From: Pseudoips prasinana
Taxonomy: Eukaryota; Arthropoda; Insecta; Lepidoptera; Nolidae
Assembly (NCBI GenBank): GCA_951640165.1
Contig: OX621263.1
Location: 9,616,001 to 9,680,000 of the forward strand
DNA: 64,000 nucleotides
Direction: 5' to 3'
Position 1 is the first letter of the stretch; each line of letters opens with the position of its first letter. Shown in pieces: positions 1 to 10,539 of this stretch. A program made the translations under genes and the position numbers. The notes beneath the pieces are model-generated. The model did no database searches and had not been told where the DNA came from. It saw only the letters and a program-made list of their open reading frames with translations.

Positions 1-512
1 CCGCGAATGATGATCATCCCGACTGTGGTAGACCGCACCAAATTACTGCTGACAGCATCTACGTAACATATAGGTTTCCTTTGAATTTTATAGCATTATT
101 CGCAATGCAAAACGTTAATTTTAAAAGCGATTCAAATTTAATAATTTGGAAGGTATTATCAATATGATATGATCTTTCAAATGCAACTGGACGACATCAT
201 CATCACCATGATGATGATGTCGTCCTGATATGTTCACATATTGCTATAAAACTAAAATTTTGCAGTTTGTAAGGTGTTCTGAATATGATATGATCTTTAA
301 CATGTAAATGTGAACATACTTTTAATTAGAAACTTTTTACCATTACAAACAATTTTGATAAAATATATGATTACCCATTTTTGAGTTAATACTAATAACT
401 GAAGAAGACGCTAGCCTTTTCGTTACTTAAAAACCATGTGTTGTGTTCATGAGAGCCTATTCTCCACTAGTCAATAAGTTATAAATGTCCATTTATCTTA
501 TTGACTGGACTG
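1..512. other. AT-rich sequence without a gene
   Basis: No coding region is recognised. The stretch contains two diverged direct repeats sharing the core aatatgatatgatctt (about 160-178 and 278-296) that flank a strong hairpin (189-225). It ends at a tRNA-derived SINE. Confidence 0.5.
189..225. repeat. Perfect 17-bp hairpin
   Basis: Bases 189-205 are the exact reverse complement of 209-225, with a 3-nt loop. The arms are built of ggacgac followed by an atc repeat. It lies between two copies of a short direct repeat, so it may be the core of a small foldback element. No function is assigned. Confidence 0.8.
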
Positions 513-650
513 CACGTGTGGCTCAGCGGCTAAGACAGTCGCCTCGCCGCTTCGTGTCGCGGGTTCAAGTCCCGCGCCGAACGACAATTTGTGTGACCCA
601 TAAATAGTTGTTCTGAGTATGGATGTAATTTGTGTCCGTCTATCATATGT
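513..650 (+). mobile_element. tRNA-derived SINE (family C)
   Basis: The head resembles a tRNA gene: an A-box-like tggctcagcgg near 520 and a B-box-like ggttcaagtcc near 563, with a stem around the T arm. It is followed by a non-tRNA body (gtgtgaccc...gagtatggatgtaa). The acceptor arms do not pair well and a SINE body follows, so it is a SINE rather than a functional tRNA. A diverged relative is at 20737-20870. Confidence 0.65.
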
Positions 651-739
651 TGGTAAAGTACCCCGCGACACAGGGATTAATTTCGAAAGTGCGGGCGTTG
701 TCTTCAAAAAAAAAATATCGCAAAAATCATGATCGAAAC

Positions 740-1060
740 GTCGTAAGAACCCTCCATCTTTGTGAAGTCGGATCAGTAATGTGGGATGTGTGTTTCTACC
801 ACAATTCTCGCCTTCCCAAGGATATTCATCTTTATATCCTGGAACTTTTACGATCTAGTACGGTACAGTTTCAACATAAATGCCCCCCACGTGCGCTGAG
901 GCTGTGGAATGAATTTCCTGCCAGTTTTTCCAAGACCCTATAATGGGGCACTTCAAAAAAGGAGTATTAAGATTTTTAAAAGTTCGGAAACGCGCGAGTG
1001 ATAGCTCTGGTGCTTGCAAGCTTGTTTAATGACTAATGTTCTTGTATATAAAATAATGAA
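740..1060 (+). mobile_element. Non-LTR retrotransposon 3' fragment
   Basis: A decayed reading frame encodes the type of residues found at the C-terminus of Jockey/CR1-like reverse transcriptases (PRALRLWNEFPAS at about 889-927). After a frame change comes a FKKGVLRFL-like stretch and a stop. Only the extreme 3' end of the element is present, with no RT catalytic motifs. The clade is uncertain. Confidence 0.55.
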
Positions 1061-1419
1061 GTTGAATGAACGACCAGTACGAAAAATGGTTTAGTATTCT
1101 GTACAATAAACATGCAAATTACTCCATTAAAGTAAGTTCTCGCGTCGATGGTCAGGTATCAGCGGCATAATAATTTAATTTATGAATAATATCAATAATC
1201 AAATGTTGTAATAAAATTAACTGAAACTTGACATTCATTTTTTATAAATTCCGTACCATTTTAAGGAAATCCCAAAAATATGTATATCTTCAAATATGTT
1301 AAGCAATTTTCAACCTTGAAATATTCGACGAGAAAAATATCATGATTGTGTCACGTCGCCTACAAAAGGTCCTCTGGGGTAAGTCAAAAACTTGTATTCT
1401 GAAAGGGCATCGTACCGTG

Positions 1420-1600
1420 GCGTTTAACTTATAGATGGATGACCAGTAATGTGGTTTAATTTCTGAGCACCTCCGTGCATCGGAAGGCACGTTAAATTGT
1501 CGGTACGGCCTGTAGTCATTATTCAACAATTGTTAAGCCATTTCAGGGTCAGGGTTGGGGTTCAAAGGGTTTCAGGTAACCACAGCCCACACGATATAAT
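1420..1600 (+). repeat. Interspersed repeat family S
   Basis: Begins near tagatggatgacc and ends near cccacacgatata. Two more copies are in this window: 17941-18130 on the same strand and 21398-21545 inverted. The shared core includes ggtttaatttctgagca followed by a small cytosine/guanine-rich hairpin (cctccgtgcatcggaagg). Class not determined. Confidence 0.65.
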
Positions 1601-2459
1601 GAAAAATAACTAAACAGCCCAAATAAGAAAGAACGCCGCAAGATTTTGCCAACTTTTATGCATGAACGAAGCAGTCATCGAAATTGACTAAAGCCGTCTC
1701 TCACACTAGAGCAATGAAAGAAATTGGAATAACCTTGCAAGACAAAACTAACAAGGACTTTCGAGGAGTCCTTCATGTAATTTAAAGGTATGTCAGTTAT
1801 AAAACTAGACTAAACATTTTTTCTTCCAAAACTATATGCTTAAATCTGCCACTATGCATGGACGTCATGCAATCCTGAACAAACAGTACCAAATGGGAAA
1901 ATTATGCATGGTCGAAAATTGCCTTTGCATATTCAGGTGTAAGGAGAGCCAAACTACAGGCGAACGTAAGTGACATACATTTTGAATTGTCTATGGAATT
2001 ACAGGATAATGTGGCGAAATGAAGATTAAAGCCAGCCTGTGTTGTGTTGAAGTTAGCAAGCTATTCTAGCTATCATGATCCAGAAGAATTATGGTATGTA
2101 CCTGTCCACTAAAGGCCCTAATATAGTCAGAAGATGGAACTCTTCAATAAGTCTTCATACCGACGCGACGGTGAATTGTTCATATATAAGAACTCCTTAT
2201 ATAAAGTTCAATTGATAGAGAATACCTTCGGCTCTAACCGAAGGCATTCTACATCAATCGAATTCTGGGTGATGAAGAGATAATATGATAGGTGCACTAT
2301 TCTTCATGATTTATTATTGGAAGGGCAAGGCATCTTTAGTTTCATTCTAACAGTCAATTTAGTTTTGAAGCGAAATACTGAGGAAAAATAAACGATACGT
2401 TAGATCTTTTCATAGGAACTCCATAAGAGAGAGATGTAATGGCATTTAGATTAAAGTTA
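1601..2459. other. Unassigned sequence with a pre-miRNA-sized hairpin
   Basis: No gene is seen. At 2207-2262 two arms of about 25 nt pair with only three mismatches around a 6-nt loop: ccttcgg 2225-2231 with 2238-2244, agaat 2219-2223 with 2246-2250, and attgat 2211-2216 with 2253-2258. The rest is AT-rich and unrecognised. Confidence 0.45.
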
Positions 2460-2640
2460 CAACATACATAGCCTGCCTGTTACCCAGAGGGGTAGGCAGA
2501 GATAACGGACTTCCATTTGTCACGATCCTTGCACACCCCTTGTGGGTCGTTTACAGTCATTATATTCTTTATACATGCTCGCCGGTTTAGGTTACTGTAC
2601 CGTACCCCCTTCAACTACCGTAGTCCCTCTTCAACATCGT
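2460..2640 (-). mobile_element. LINE 3' fragment, same family as 27063-27390
   Basis: The stretch from acccagaggggtaggcaga to catgctcgccggtttagg is nearly the same as 27070-27185. There the minus strand encodes a recognisable LINE C-terminus. Here only the shorter 3' part remains. Confidence 0.6.
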
Positions 2641-2679
2641 CTTATTATAATGCCACCACGACACTGACCGACAGATGAT

Positions 2680-3060
2680 TACTTTTTAATTTTATTTATT
2701 TATGATGTACAAGGTAATCCACAGTCAAATAGTTTGTTTTGTGGAACACAAAACAAACAATCAAGATAGATAATCTTATGCTAAAATTATTACATTATCT
2801 TACGGTGTTAACGTGTTGCATATGTATTTAGGTCTATGGAGTACATACTTTTTGTTAAATTTAGATTTATTCATTTATTCTCTGATGTCTTTAGGTAAAC
2901 TATTGAGTACGTACGTACGGGATACGTTTTTTAAAGTTCTATCTCCATAAACATTTGTAACTCTCGGAACAATGAATTTCCCTGAGGTCATTGACCTTGT
3001 ATTATATTTGTTACTTATTTCCTAAGCAATGAATTATGCTCCTGTTTGCCATGATTGGAC
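2680..3060 (-). mobile_element. Decayed LINE C-terminal region
   Basis: On the minus strand the translation includes VPRVTNVYGDRTLKN and then a NSLPKDIRE motif, a pattern typical of the region after the RT domain in Jockey/CR1-like LINEs. Stops interrupt it. The remainder of the retrotransposon is missing. Confidence 0.45.
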
Positions 3061-3815
3061 AGATCATAAGATGTGCCAATTTATTTGCCTTCTTGAATCA
3101 CAAGGCCACTATCATTTTTCTCTTGGCATTGGTAAAATCATACGTGGATAACTTGAATTACCAATAACTCGTTAACTTGCTCGTTTGCCTTGCCATTACT
3201 TTAAAAAAAAGCGGCCAAGTGCGAGTCGGAATCGGCAAAAATCGGTTTGTTGTATCGGAGGTCCTGTTAAATATTTATTTTATTCTGTTTTGTAGGGTTC
3301 CGCAGCCAAATGGCAAAAAAACGGAACCCTTATTACAGATTCGTCATGTCTGTCTGTCTGTCCGCCCGTATGTCACAGCCACTTTTTTCCGAAACTATAA
3401 GAGCTGTACTACTGAAACTTGGTAAGGAGATGTATTCTGTGAACCGCATTAAGTTTTTTACACAAAAATAGAAAAAGAACAATTATTTTGGGGGGTCGCC
3501 ATACATAGAACTGAAACTCAATTTTTTTTTTTCATCGTACCCATTCATGTGGAGTGTCTATGGATAGGTCTTCAAAAATGATATTGAGGTTTCTAATATC
3601 ATTTTTTTCTGAACTGAATAGTTTGCGCGAGTAAAATGGGTGCCCCCCCCCCCCCCTCCAACTTCTAAAATAAGAGAATGATAAAACTAAAAAAAATATA
3701 TGATGTATATTAGCATGTAAACTAACAACGAAAATTGGTTTGAACGAGATCCAGCAAGTAGTTTTTTTTAATACGTCATAAACCGCAATTTGCATTCATT
3801 TAATCAACTGAAATA

Positions 3816-5385
3816 CACTCAGGGGCACATTTAACCGTCCACTCATCTCGAACTGCTTAACGTTTGTTTATGTTAACTTACGCTTTGCGTACTAGGCGTT
3901 ACTTCTTAAGTGGGTATATCTGAAATAAATAAATCAATCATACCCGCGTTTTGTTTACTTTTGTGGTTTTTATTCAACAATAATCAGTTTAATCGTAATT
4001 TGACAGTCTCGCCCCATGTTTTATGTGACGGATACATTTGATTTAAAACGTTGTGATACCATTTCTTCGAATAAAACCTAGGTATTGGCCTGCCGTGATT
4101 TCATTTACACCAAAAAAATGCCACTGGACGCAGCTGGGGCAGCTAGGGCTGTAGCACTTGCAGACGCTGGGTTTAGCCAGCGTCGGATTGGACGGATGCT
4201 TGGATATCCACGATCCACAATTCAAGATGCTATCCGGCGTTACAGAGAGACTGGTTCCTACACAAGAAGGCCAGGGCAAGGTCGTAGAAGGTGTACATCA
4301 GAGAGAGATGATCGTTACATCGTCTCGAACGTTCTTCGGAATCGGTTTACAACTGCTCCAGAGGCTCGTAACCGCTTGTTTGAGGTACGAAATGTAAGTG
4401 TGAGCCTAAGAACAATAAGAAGAAGGTTAGCTGAGAGGGATCTGAGAGCATTTCGACCAGTTCGAGTCCCAGCGCTGACCGCAACTCACAGAAGAGCGAG
4501 ACTTGCATTTGCTCGAGAACATTTAAATTGGACTTCGGAACAATGGAAGGCAGTTCTCTTCTCGGATGAATCAAGAATAGCTTTACGAGGTCCTGATGGA
4601 CGTCAGCGCGTGTATAGACGCCGTGGTGAAAGGTTTGCTGAATGTGCTGTGGTTGAAACAGTAGGCTACGAGGGAGGCTCTATAATGGTGTGGGGTGGCA
4701 TTTGTTATGACGCCCGTACAGAATTGGTCATCTTCGATAGAGGCAGCGTTAATGCTCACAGGTACGTGACAGAAGTTTTAGAACCACACGTGATGCCTTT
4801 TGCGCCATTCATTGGCGATAATTTTGTTTTAATGCACGATAATGCTCGTGCACACACCGCGAGAATTGTCAGCGATTACTTGGACGCCGTCGATATTCAG
4901 CGATTACCATGGCCAGCTCGCAGTCCTGACCTGAACCCAATAGAGCATGTATGGGACAACCTAAAAAGACGAATTCGGGGTCGTACACCAGCTCCTACCA
5001 CCATCAGTGAGCTAAAAACTGCAGCTGTTGAGGAGTGGCAGAACATTCCCCAAAGCGACATCCAAGACATAATTGACGGGCTTTCTAATCGATTGCAGGA
5101 GGTCATTAGGGCCAGAGGAGGAAATACACATTATTAATCCGGTAATTTAGAGCACACTTTTTTTTTAAATTGACATTTTGCTAATTTTTATTTTTTGTAA
5201 GAAAAGTGCATATTCAATTTTTTTTAAATTTTGTCTTAATTAAACCATTTCACAACATACACATGTTTCATTTATTTTCGTGGAGGTTCACCCAATGTGA
5301 CATTATAACAAAATTAATTAAATTACCATAGAATTTTGAAGAAATCTACAAAATATAGGTGGCCGGTTAAATGTGCCCTTGAGTG
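3816..5385 (+). mobile_element. Tc1-like DNA transposon, apparently complete
   Basis: Terminal inverted repeats start cactcaggggcacatttaacc at the left and end with the matching sequence at the right. The first 22 bp have one mismatch, and pairing continues to about 27 bp with two. The element is flanked by TA on both sides (3814-3815 and 5386-5387), the target duplication of the Tc1/mariner superfamily. Length is 1570 bp with one intact transposase gene, so it could be autonomous. Confidence 0.92.
4118..5137 (+). CDS. Tc1-like transposase (DD34E), intact
   Basis: Encodes a 339-aa DDE transposase that would cut and paste the surrounding element in the nucleus. The N-terminal third has a paired-type helix-turn-helix (FSQRRIGRMLGYPRSTIQDAI, about residues 19-40), then an arginine-rich GRR-type linker (RRPGQGRRR). 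The catalytic core shows the first D in FSDESR, the second in HDNARAHTA and the E in SPDLNPIEHVWD, with 34 residues between the second D and the E. The length fits the family (about 340 aa). The ATG at 4118 is chosen because translation upstream of it has no ATG and the domain begins right after it. No stop or frameshift is seen, so the gene looks recently active. Confidence 0.93.
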   Translation: MPLDAAGAARAVALADAGFSQRRIGRMLGYPRSTIQDAIRRYRETGSYTRRPGQGRRRCTSERDDRYIVSNVLRNRFTTAPEARNRLFEVRNVSVSLRTIRRRLAERDLRAFRPVRVPALTATHRRARLAFAREHLNWTSEQWKAVLFSDESRIALRGPDGRQRVYRRRGERFAECAVVETVGYEGGSIMVWGGICYDARTELVIFDRGSVNAHRYVTEVLEPHVMPFAPFIGDNFVLMHDNARAHTARIVSDYLDAVDIQRLPWPARSPDLNPIEHVWDNLKRRIRGRTPAPTTISELKTAAVEEWQNIPQSDIQDIIDGLSNRLQEVIRARGGNTHY

Positions 5386-5441
5386 TACTTGCTGCTATGG
5401 AACCCTTCATGTGCGAGTCCGACTCGCACTTGGCCGGTTTT

Positions 5442-6899
5442 TTTAATATTTGTTGTTATAGCGGCAACATAAAGACATATGTGCAAATTGCCAGACAAAC
5501 AGACAGCTGAATCTTAGTAATAGGGAGAAATCTTAGATATTGAGGAAATTTGACAGATTCGGGTAGCTTGATCTGTGTGCTTGATGTACCTACGGCATCC
5601 TTAACATAACAAAATTAAAAATGAAAGGTAGGAGCCATTACTTAGATGTTACCGATATCGATTACTTAAGCAAGGCTCTAGCAACGTTATATCATTCTGT
5701 TCCTTGCTCTGGAGGGAAGTGGAACTACTTTTTCACCCAAAGTCGAGGAACACGAAAAATTAAAAATATTTCTTGAACCGTATTACATTTTGCATTGCAA
5801 AACGGCGAGTATGGTACCGGACACTGTTATCAGTAAACTCGCTCGAACCACATAATTTTAGTATACAGCTGCGCTGAGACAGGTAGGTAGTTTTGAGTAT
5901 ATGTCTGTAATTGGTAGAAACCGGTGAAAGTATTAAATTATTATATAGCGTCTAATGATGAATCCCGATGTACGGATAAATCTGATTAGGTTTTCGTTAA
6001 ACCGGGAACAATTGTTATGTAACGACTTAATTGTTGGTTGTCTGCAAACTCCTCCGAAACGGCTTAACTGATTGTTATGAAAATACTTGTGCATATTTGG
6101 TAGGTCTGAGAATCAGTCTTAACTGTTTTGTAAACCAAGTTATAAGGGCCACCCTTATAACTTAGGGGTTTACAAAATAGACCACACCAATATTTTTTTG
6201 TAGTAAATTTTTGGCACATCTTTTTTATTATGATTAAGTATTAATAAATAAGATATGCAACCCCAAATATTCACCCTTCTAATACCAACCCATGTTTTGT
6301 AATGATTTTGGCAATTAAATATGCTCTAGGGTCTTAGTTCTGAAAGTCTTCAGGTTGGACTTCAGATGAAACAATCAAAGATACAGCTGATCACCAAGAG
6401 CACTCGTAGTAGACTGGTGGATGGGCTCGTTTTACAATATGTTAACGAGTACTTATACTTAAGGTCAGATAGTCTCCTTCAAAAACCATAAATAAGTCGA
6501 AAGGTGCATAGACATTGACATGTGTATATTGCCCATACTATCCTACGGGCCTCAAACGTGGTCCCTGACTGAGAATCAGTAGTCCAATATGAATGATTTG
6601 CCAAAGAACTATGGAGCGCAGCATTTTAGATGTGACACGCACAGACAGAGTCCGAAACATAACACTGCGCACAAAAACTCTAATATCTTATGTTGGCAAA
6701 AAGACCGCCGCGCCAGGCTAAGGTGGGACTAGGCTGGACATGCTTCACATATGCAACCCAGGCAGATGGGGGCAGATCACAACCAATTGGCTCCCTCACA
6801 ATGGCCAACGTCGACGTGGTAAACCCAAACGGAGATGGTGTGATGACCTACACTTGTTTTGTAACGAATGGCCTGAAATTGCTAAATCAGGGAAATCTA
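5442..6899. other. No gene recognised
   Basis: AT-rich, non-coding sequence. The first about 100 bases (ttgttgttatagcggcaac...) are similar to the interior of the repeat at 12783-13055, so this is likely a remnant of that family. A short inverted pair around 6125-6165 (ccaagttataagggc / cccttataacttagg) can form a hairpin. Confidence 0.4.
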
Positions 6900-7151
6900 G
6901 GTCACCGTAGCGTAGTTGGTAGTGCTCCTGCCTACGAAGCTGGTGGTCCTGGGTTCGAATCCCGGTAAGTGCAGATATTTGTGTGATGAGTACGAACATT
7001 TGTTTCTGAGTCATGGATGTTTTCTATGTATAGAAATATTTATCTATCTATATAAGTATGTACATCGTCGCCTGGTTCCCATAGTACAAGCTTTACTTAG
7101 TTTGGGATTAGGATGATCTGTGCGACATTGTCCCTAAATATTATTATTATC
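6900..7151 (+). mobile_element. tRNA-derived SINE, family A, copy 1
   Basis: The tRNA-like head has an A box (tagcgtagttgg) and a B box (ggttcgaatcc), followed by a conserved body (gtgtgatga...ttctgagtcatggatgttttc, then cgtcgcctggttcccatagtacaagc) and a short atta-rich tail. Four further copies are at 8625-8868, 9706-9960, 17622-17866 and 21847-22088. Confidence 0.85.
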
Positions 7152-7274
7152 TAGAAAACCAAGGGAGAGTCCTTTTGCTGATTTGATGAAACCTTACTGT
7201 ACATTTGATTGGGTCCCACGATGATTTAGATTTACAAATGGACCTTTATCCACAGCTTAGTATCAGGCCAGCCG

Positions 7275-7860
7275 TATGTTTATTGGAAGCTTCATAGGCT
7301 ATAGAAACTGCTGAGGATCAGGCGAACTATACGCATGTAAATTGTCATTTTTATTGCAAGCTTCATAATCTATATCTACCAACCGCTTACGATCACGCGA
7401 GCCGTATTCTTGTAAATTAGCCTGTTTATTTGCAACCATGGCGACCACGAACCCGACGCAGCGTGGGCAGGCCCCCTACAAGGTGGACCGACGATCTTGT
7501 AAGAGTCGCGGGAAGCCGTTGGATGCAGCCTGCTCAAGACCAGCTATTGTGGAGAGCCTAGTGGACGTCTTTCGGCTGATATGATGATGATGATTTGCAA
7601 CCTTCATATGCTTTATCAACTGCTTACTATCAGGCCCGCCATATGCTTAAAATTATGATATTTATTGCAAGGTTCATAGGCTGTATCAATTCCTTCGTAC
7701 AGGCGAGCTTATGCTTATAAATTGAGATGTTTATTGCAAGCTTCATAGGCTATATCGACTCCTTACAGGCAATTCTTATGCTTGTAAATTGAGATGTTTA
7801 TTGCAAGCCTCATAAGTTATATCAGTTACTCAAGATCAGGATAACCGTATGGTTGTTTCT
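7275..7860 (+). repeat. Diverged minisatellite, about 70-bp unit
   Basis: About six units containing ttgcaagcttcataggctatat, a cttac..caggcgagccgtatgcttg block and gtaaattgagatgttta. Unit starts are near 7283, 7354, 7595, 7662, 7730 and 7800. The array is interrupted by a short LINE insertion at 7438-7592. Confidence 0.7.
7438..7592 (+). mobile_element. 5'-truncated RTE-like LINE insertion with 10-bp target duplication
   Basis: Only 155 bp long. It encodes the extreme C-terminus of a lepidopteran endonuclease-reverse transcriptase ([19 protein letters not shown], with one internal stop, ending WTSFG) and finishes in a gat-repeat tail. The bases atttgcaacc occur on both sides (7428-7437 and 7593-7602), which is a clean target-site duplication inside the minisatellite. 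Confidence 0.85.
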
Positions 7861-8164
7861 ATGGAAAATTTATAGGAAACCTTATGCAAATTGTAGCAAA
7901 CGGGCCTATTAAAATCCATATTTTATCGTCGAATACAATTTGAATACCAAATGGCTATATATAAAATGGAAAGTGCACGCAACCGGTCCGGCCACTTCCG
8001 TTGGAAGGAAAACCTGTTCCATCCGAGATAATTGAACTTCACTCCGGTTAGTTTTGTTTGTTTGTTGGCGTTCAGTCTCGTTCTGGGTTAAGATGTCTAA
8101 CACAGCGTCGTTTCTTTAGAACAAAGAATCTAAGTTATTTATGCACATAATTAGTGATATATAT

Positions 8165-8400
8165 ATATATTTTTAACGGGACTAGTCCGTCCCTCTTACC
8201 CACCACTGCAACTCCTGTAAGCCAGGATCAACAGTGGCACACAATGAAATGACACTGAGCGGTGAAGCTCAGGCATGTCCCGGGGAATCGCTTTAACTGT
8301 CTTGGATCCCGCAACGAATTTAATCAGAAACAGAAAAAAGGAGGAGTTAGAAAATGAATAGTTCCACTTCCCTCCAGAGCAAAGCGGGAGACATAATTAG
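8165..8400 (+). repeat. Interspersed repeat family R, copy 1
   Basis: Runs from gggactagtccgtccctctta through ggcacacaatgaaatgacactgagc and ggcatgtcccgggga to ccagagcaaagcgggag. Other copies: 11620-11876 (inverted), 13610-13850, 48165-48235 (inverted fragment) and 52390-52560. No coding capacity is seen. Confidence 0.75.
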
Positions 8401-8624
8401 TGATAGATTATTTCAATTACTCATTAGCTTAAACCTCACCGATCACTTAAGAGATCTCATAAAAAATATACTCATTTGTATGAAGGTATTTGTGTTTTTA
8501 TGTATTCATGAACCGGAAGACGCAGCGTGGGCAGACCCCTACTACTGTGTTTGCACGTTTTGCAGGACCAAAATTAATATGCGTTGATATAATATAAAGA
8601 CTTGGATATTGTAATCACATTGAC

Positions 8625-8868
8625 GGTCACCATAGCCTAGTTGGTATTGCTCCTGCCTACGAAGCTGGTGGTCCTGGGTTCGAATCCCGGTAAGTGCAAA
8701 TATTTGTGTGATGAGCACGAATATTTGCATGGATGTTTTCTATGTATATATGTATTTATCTATCTATATAAGTATGTATATCGTCGCCTGGTACCCATAG
8801 TACAAGCTTTGCTTAGTTTGGGGCTAGGATGATCTGTGTGACATTGTCCCCAGATATTATTATTTAAG
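8625..8868 (+). mobile_element. tRNA-derived SINE, family A, copy 2
   Basis: Same head, body and atta-rich tail as the copy at 6900. The B box is ggttcgaatcc near 8678. Confidence 0.85.
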
Positions 8869-8979
8869 AACATTTAATACAATCGACACTACAGAGTACA
8901 GACCTCTCCTTGTTACCATCAACACACAGCACATCCTCAACCACACACTCCAAGTGAGGACTTAGAGTATATTATTAAA

Positions 8980-9112
8980 ATACACCACACCTACAAGATG
9001 GACCAGTGATGGAAGCCGCTGGATCCGGGTAGTCCATTACCGGCAAATGGATATCTATGGAGCGAAGCCTATGACCAGTTGTGGGCGGCTTTGGGCTTAT
9101 ATGATAAAGATA
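8980..9112 (+). mobile_element. Degraded RTE-like LINE 3' end
   Basis: Contains the order acctacaagatggacca, ggaagccgctgga, ggagcgaagcc and ggcggctttgggc found in the RTE-like tail at 7438-7592, but strongly diverged. Confidence 0.5.
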
Positions 9113-9179
9113 AAATTATATTTAAAGCACCATTTTAAAAGTTCCGCGTGAAAGGTATATATGGCGCTTACCATCAGGG

Positions 9180-9416
9180 GCTCTACCGGCTAAGTCGCCG
9201 AACATCGTTTTCTTGAATCGCGTTCAAATAAATAAAGGTTAAAAATTACTTAATCAATCGTTAAATCGGCTTCCATGAGCACATGTGACGTCATAAATGG
9301 TCCGGAATCCATTGTCTACGTTGAAGCCGATTTAACGATTGATTAAGTCATTTCTAACCTTTATTTATTTGAACGCCATTTAAGAAATCGATGTTCGGCG
9401 ACTTAGCCGGTAGAGC
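9180..9416. mobile_element. Foldback MITE with about 95-bp inverted arms
   Basis: The left arm starts gctctaccggctaagtcgcc and runs to about 9274. The right arm, ending ggcgacttagccggtagagc, is its reverse complement with a few mismatches, leaving a spacer of about 45 bp. It has no coding capacity. Part of a related arm is seen at about 33008-33105. Confidence 0.85.
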
Positions 9417-9705
9417 ACCAGGTGGGCCCTTTGCCGATATGGTATAAAAAGGCCTCGCCGACTGGCAGTGAACGTAGCGTACCTTGCATCACGCACATCT
9501 TGCCTCCAAATCATTTGCAGTGCCCAATGTTGGTTGCAACACTCTTTGGCAATTCGCAGCCAAATTCTTGTTTGTGTAACTTTACATTCTATTCTGAATG
9601 TTTGATTTGGAACTTGTTATGCGGGTACAGATCGCGTTTGCTGTGTGTCTTGCGGCTAAGAATATCAACACCCCATCTCATCGTGTGGGGGGCGTAATAG
9701 TCCTT
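9417..9705. other. No gene recognised
   Basis: An open stretch is present but resembles nothing known to me. The end (ccccatctcatcgtgtggggggcg) is the reverse complement of the 3' part of repeat family E (38460-38690, 49455-49690), so at least the last bases are repeat. Confidence 0.4.
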
Positions 9706-9960
9706 CAAATAATAATAATATCTGGGGACAATGTCACACAGATCATCCTAGCCCCAAACTAAGCAAAGCTTGTACTATGGGTACCAGGCGACGATATACA
9801 TACTTATATAGATAGATAAATACATATATACATAGAAAACATCCATGACTCAGAAACAGCTATTCGTGCTCATCACACAAATATTTGTACTTACCAGGAT
9901 TCGAACCCAGGACCACCAGCTTCGTAGGCAGAAGCACTACCAACTAGGCTATGGTGACCG
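9706..9960 (-). mobile_element. tRNA-derived SINE, family A, copy 3
   Basis: Inverted copy. The B box is at about 9898-9908 (ggattcgaacc on the plus strand) and the A/T-rich tail at 9706. Confidence 0.85.
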
Positions 9961-10200
9961 TCAACCTTCAAAGGAAATATCTCCCTGAGAACGCTCGAAC
10001 GGGATCGCCAACCCGTCTGCCAAGCAAGGCGATTATGGCATATCCTTCTTAAGGATGGAATTTGCATTGTGGAATTCTTTGGGGGCATACAAGTCGGCCC
10101 GAGGGAATATCTCCCAGAGAACGGGTTGCAGCGTCTCTCTGTGTACTACAGACATCACACTGTGATCGCCAACCAGTCTTCTAAGTGCGATTATGACATA
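9961..10200 (-). repeat. Interspersed repeat family E, inverted, two partial copies
   Basis: The stretch gggatcgccaacccgtctgccaagc...ggcatatcctt is the reverse complement of part of 38500-38570 and 49520-49570. A second partial copy follows at about 10095-10200. Probably a LINE 3' region, but no coding motif is visible. Confidence 0.55.
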
Positions 10201-10372
10201 CTAGCTGTGCTCCGCGGTTTTACCCGCGTTGAACTTTATAAATTATAGCCTTTAATCCAGGGTGTCAGCTAACTCCATACCAAATTTTATTGAAATCGCA
10301 CCAGCCGTTCAGACGTGAAGAAGTAACAAACATACACACTCACAAACTTTCGCCTTTATAATATTAGTGTGA
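10201..10372 (-). mobile_element. Non-autonomous Helitron, short
   Basis: Read on the minus strand it begins TCACACTAATATTATAAAGG after an A and ends in a G/C-rich hairpin region and CTAG before a T. These are the 5'-TC, 3'-CTRR and A/T insertion-site hallmarks of Helitrons. A closely similar copy is at 19752-19931. Confidence 0.8.
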
Positions 10373-10539
10373 TACCTCCAAACGATGGACACAACTCTAA
10401 TGTGGAAATCTTATGGGTAGGCCATAGTCGTGCAGTGGTCATCATTTAGCTAACACGATGAGGCCGCGAAAAAAAAACACGAAAGGAACCCTATGAAACT
10501 GAATAAATGTACGTACTAACACACTGCTATCTAATCCCA

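Larger units (their letters stand above)
3205..5441. mobile_element. Old repeat with cggccaagtgcgagtcgg ends, split by a Tc1-like element
   Basis: The left end near 3211 reads gcggccaagtgcgagtcgg and the right end near 5420-5441 reads its reverse complement ccgactcgcacttggccg. The interior is AT-rich and non-coding (including a long C run at 3643-3656). It is interrupted at 3816-5385 by a Tc1-like transposon, so this is the older element. A more complete related copy is at 12783-13055. Confidence 0.65.

Noticed and set aside
513..590. Possible tRNA gene
   Set aside because: A and B boxes are present, but the acceptor stem does not close and a SINE body follows. The same holds for heads at 6900, 8625, 21847, 46280 and 46798.
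4085..4117. Longer Tc1-like transposase start upstream
   Set aside because: It begins with TTG. The first ATG is at 4118 and matches the usual start of the domain.
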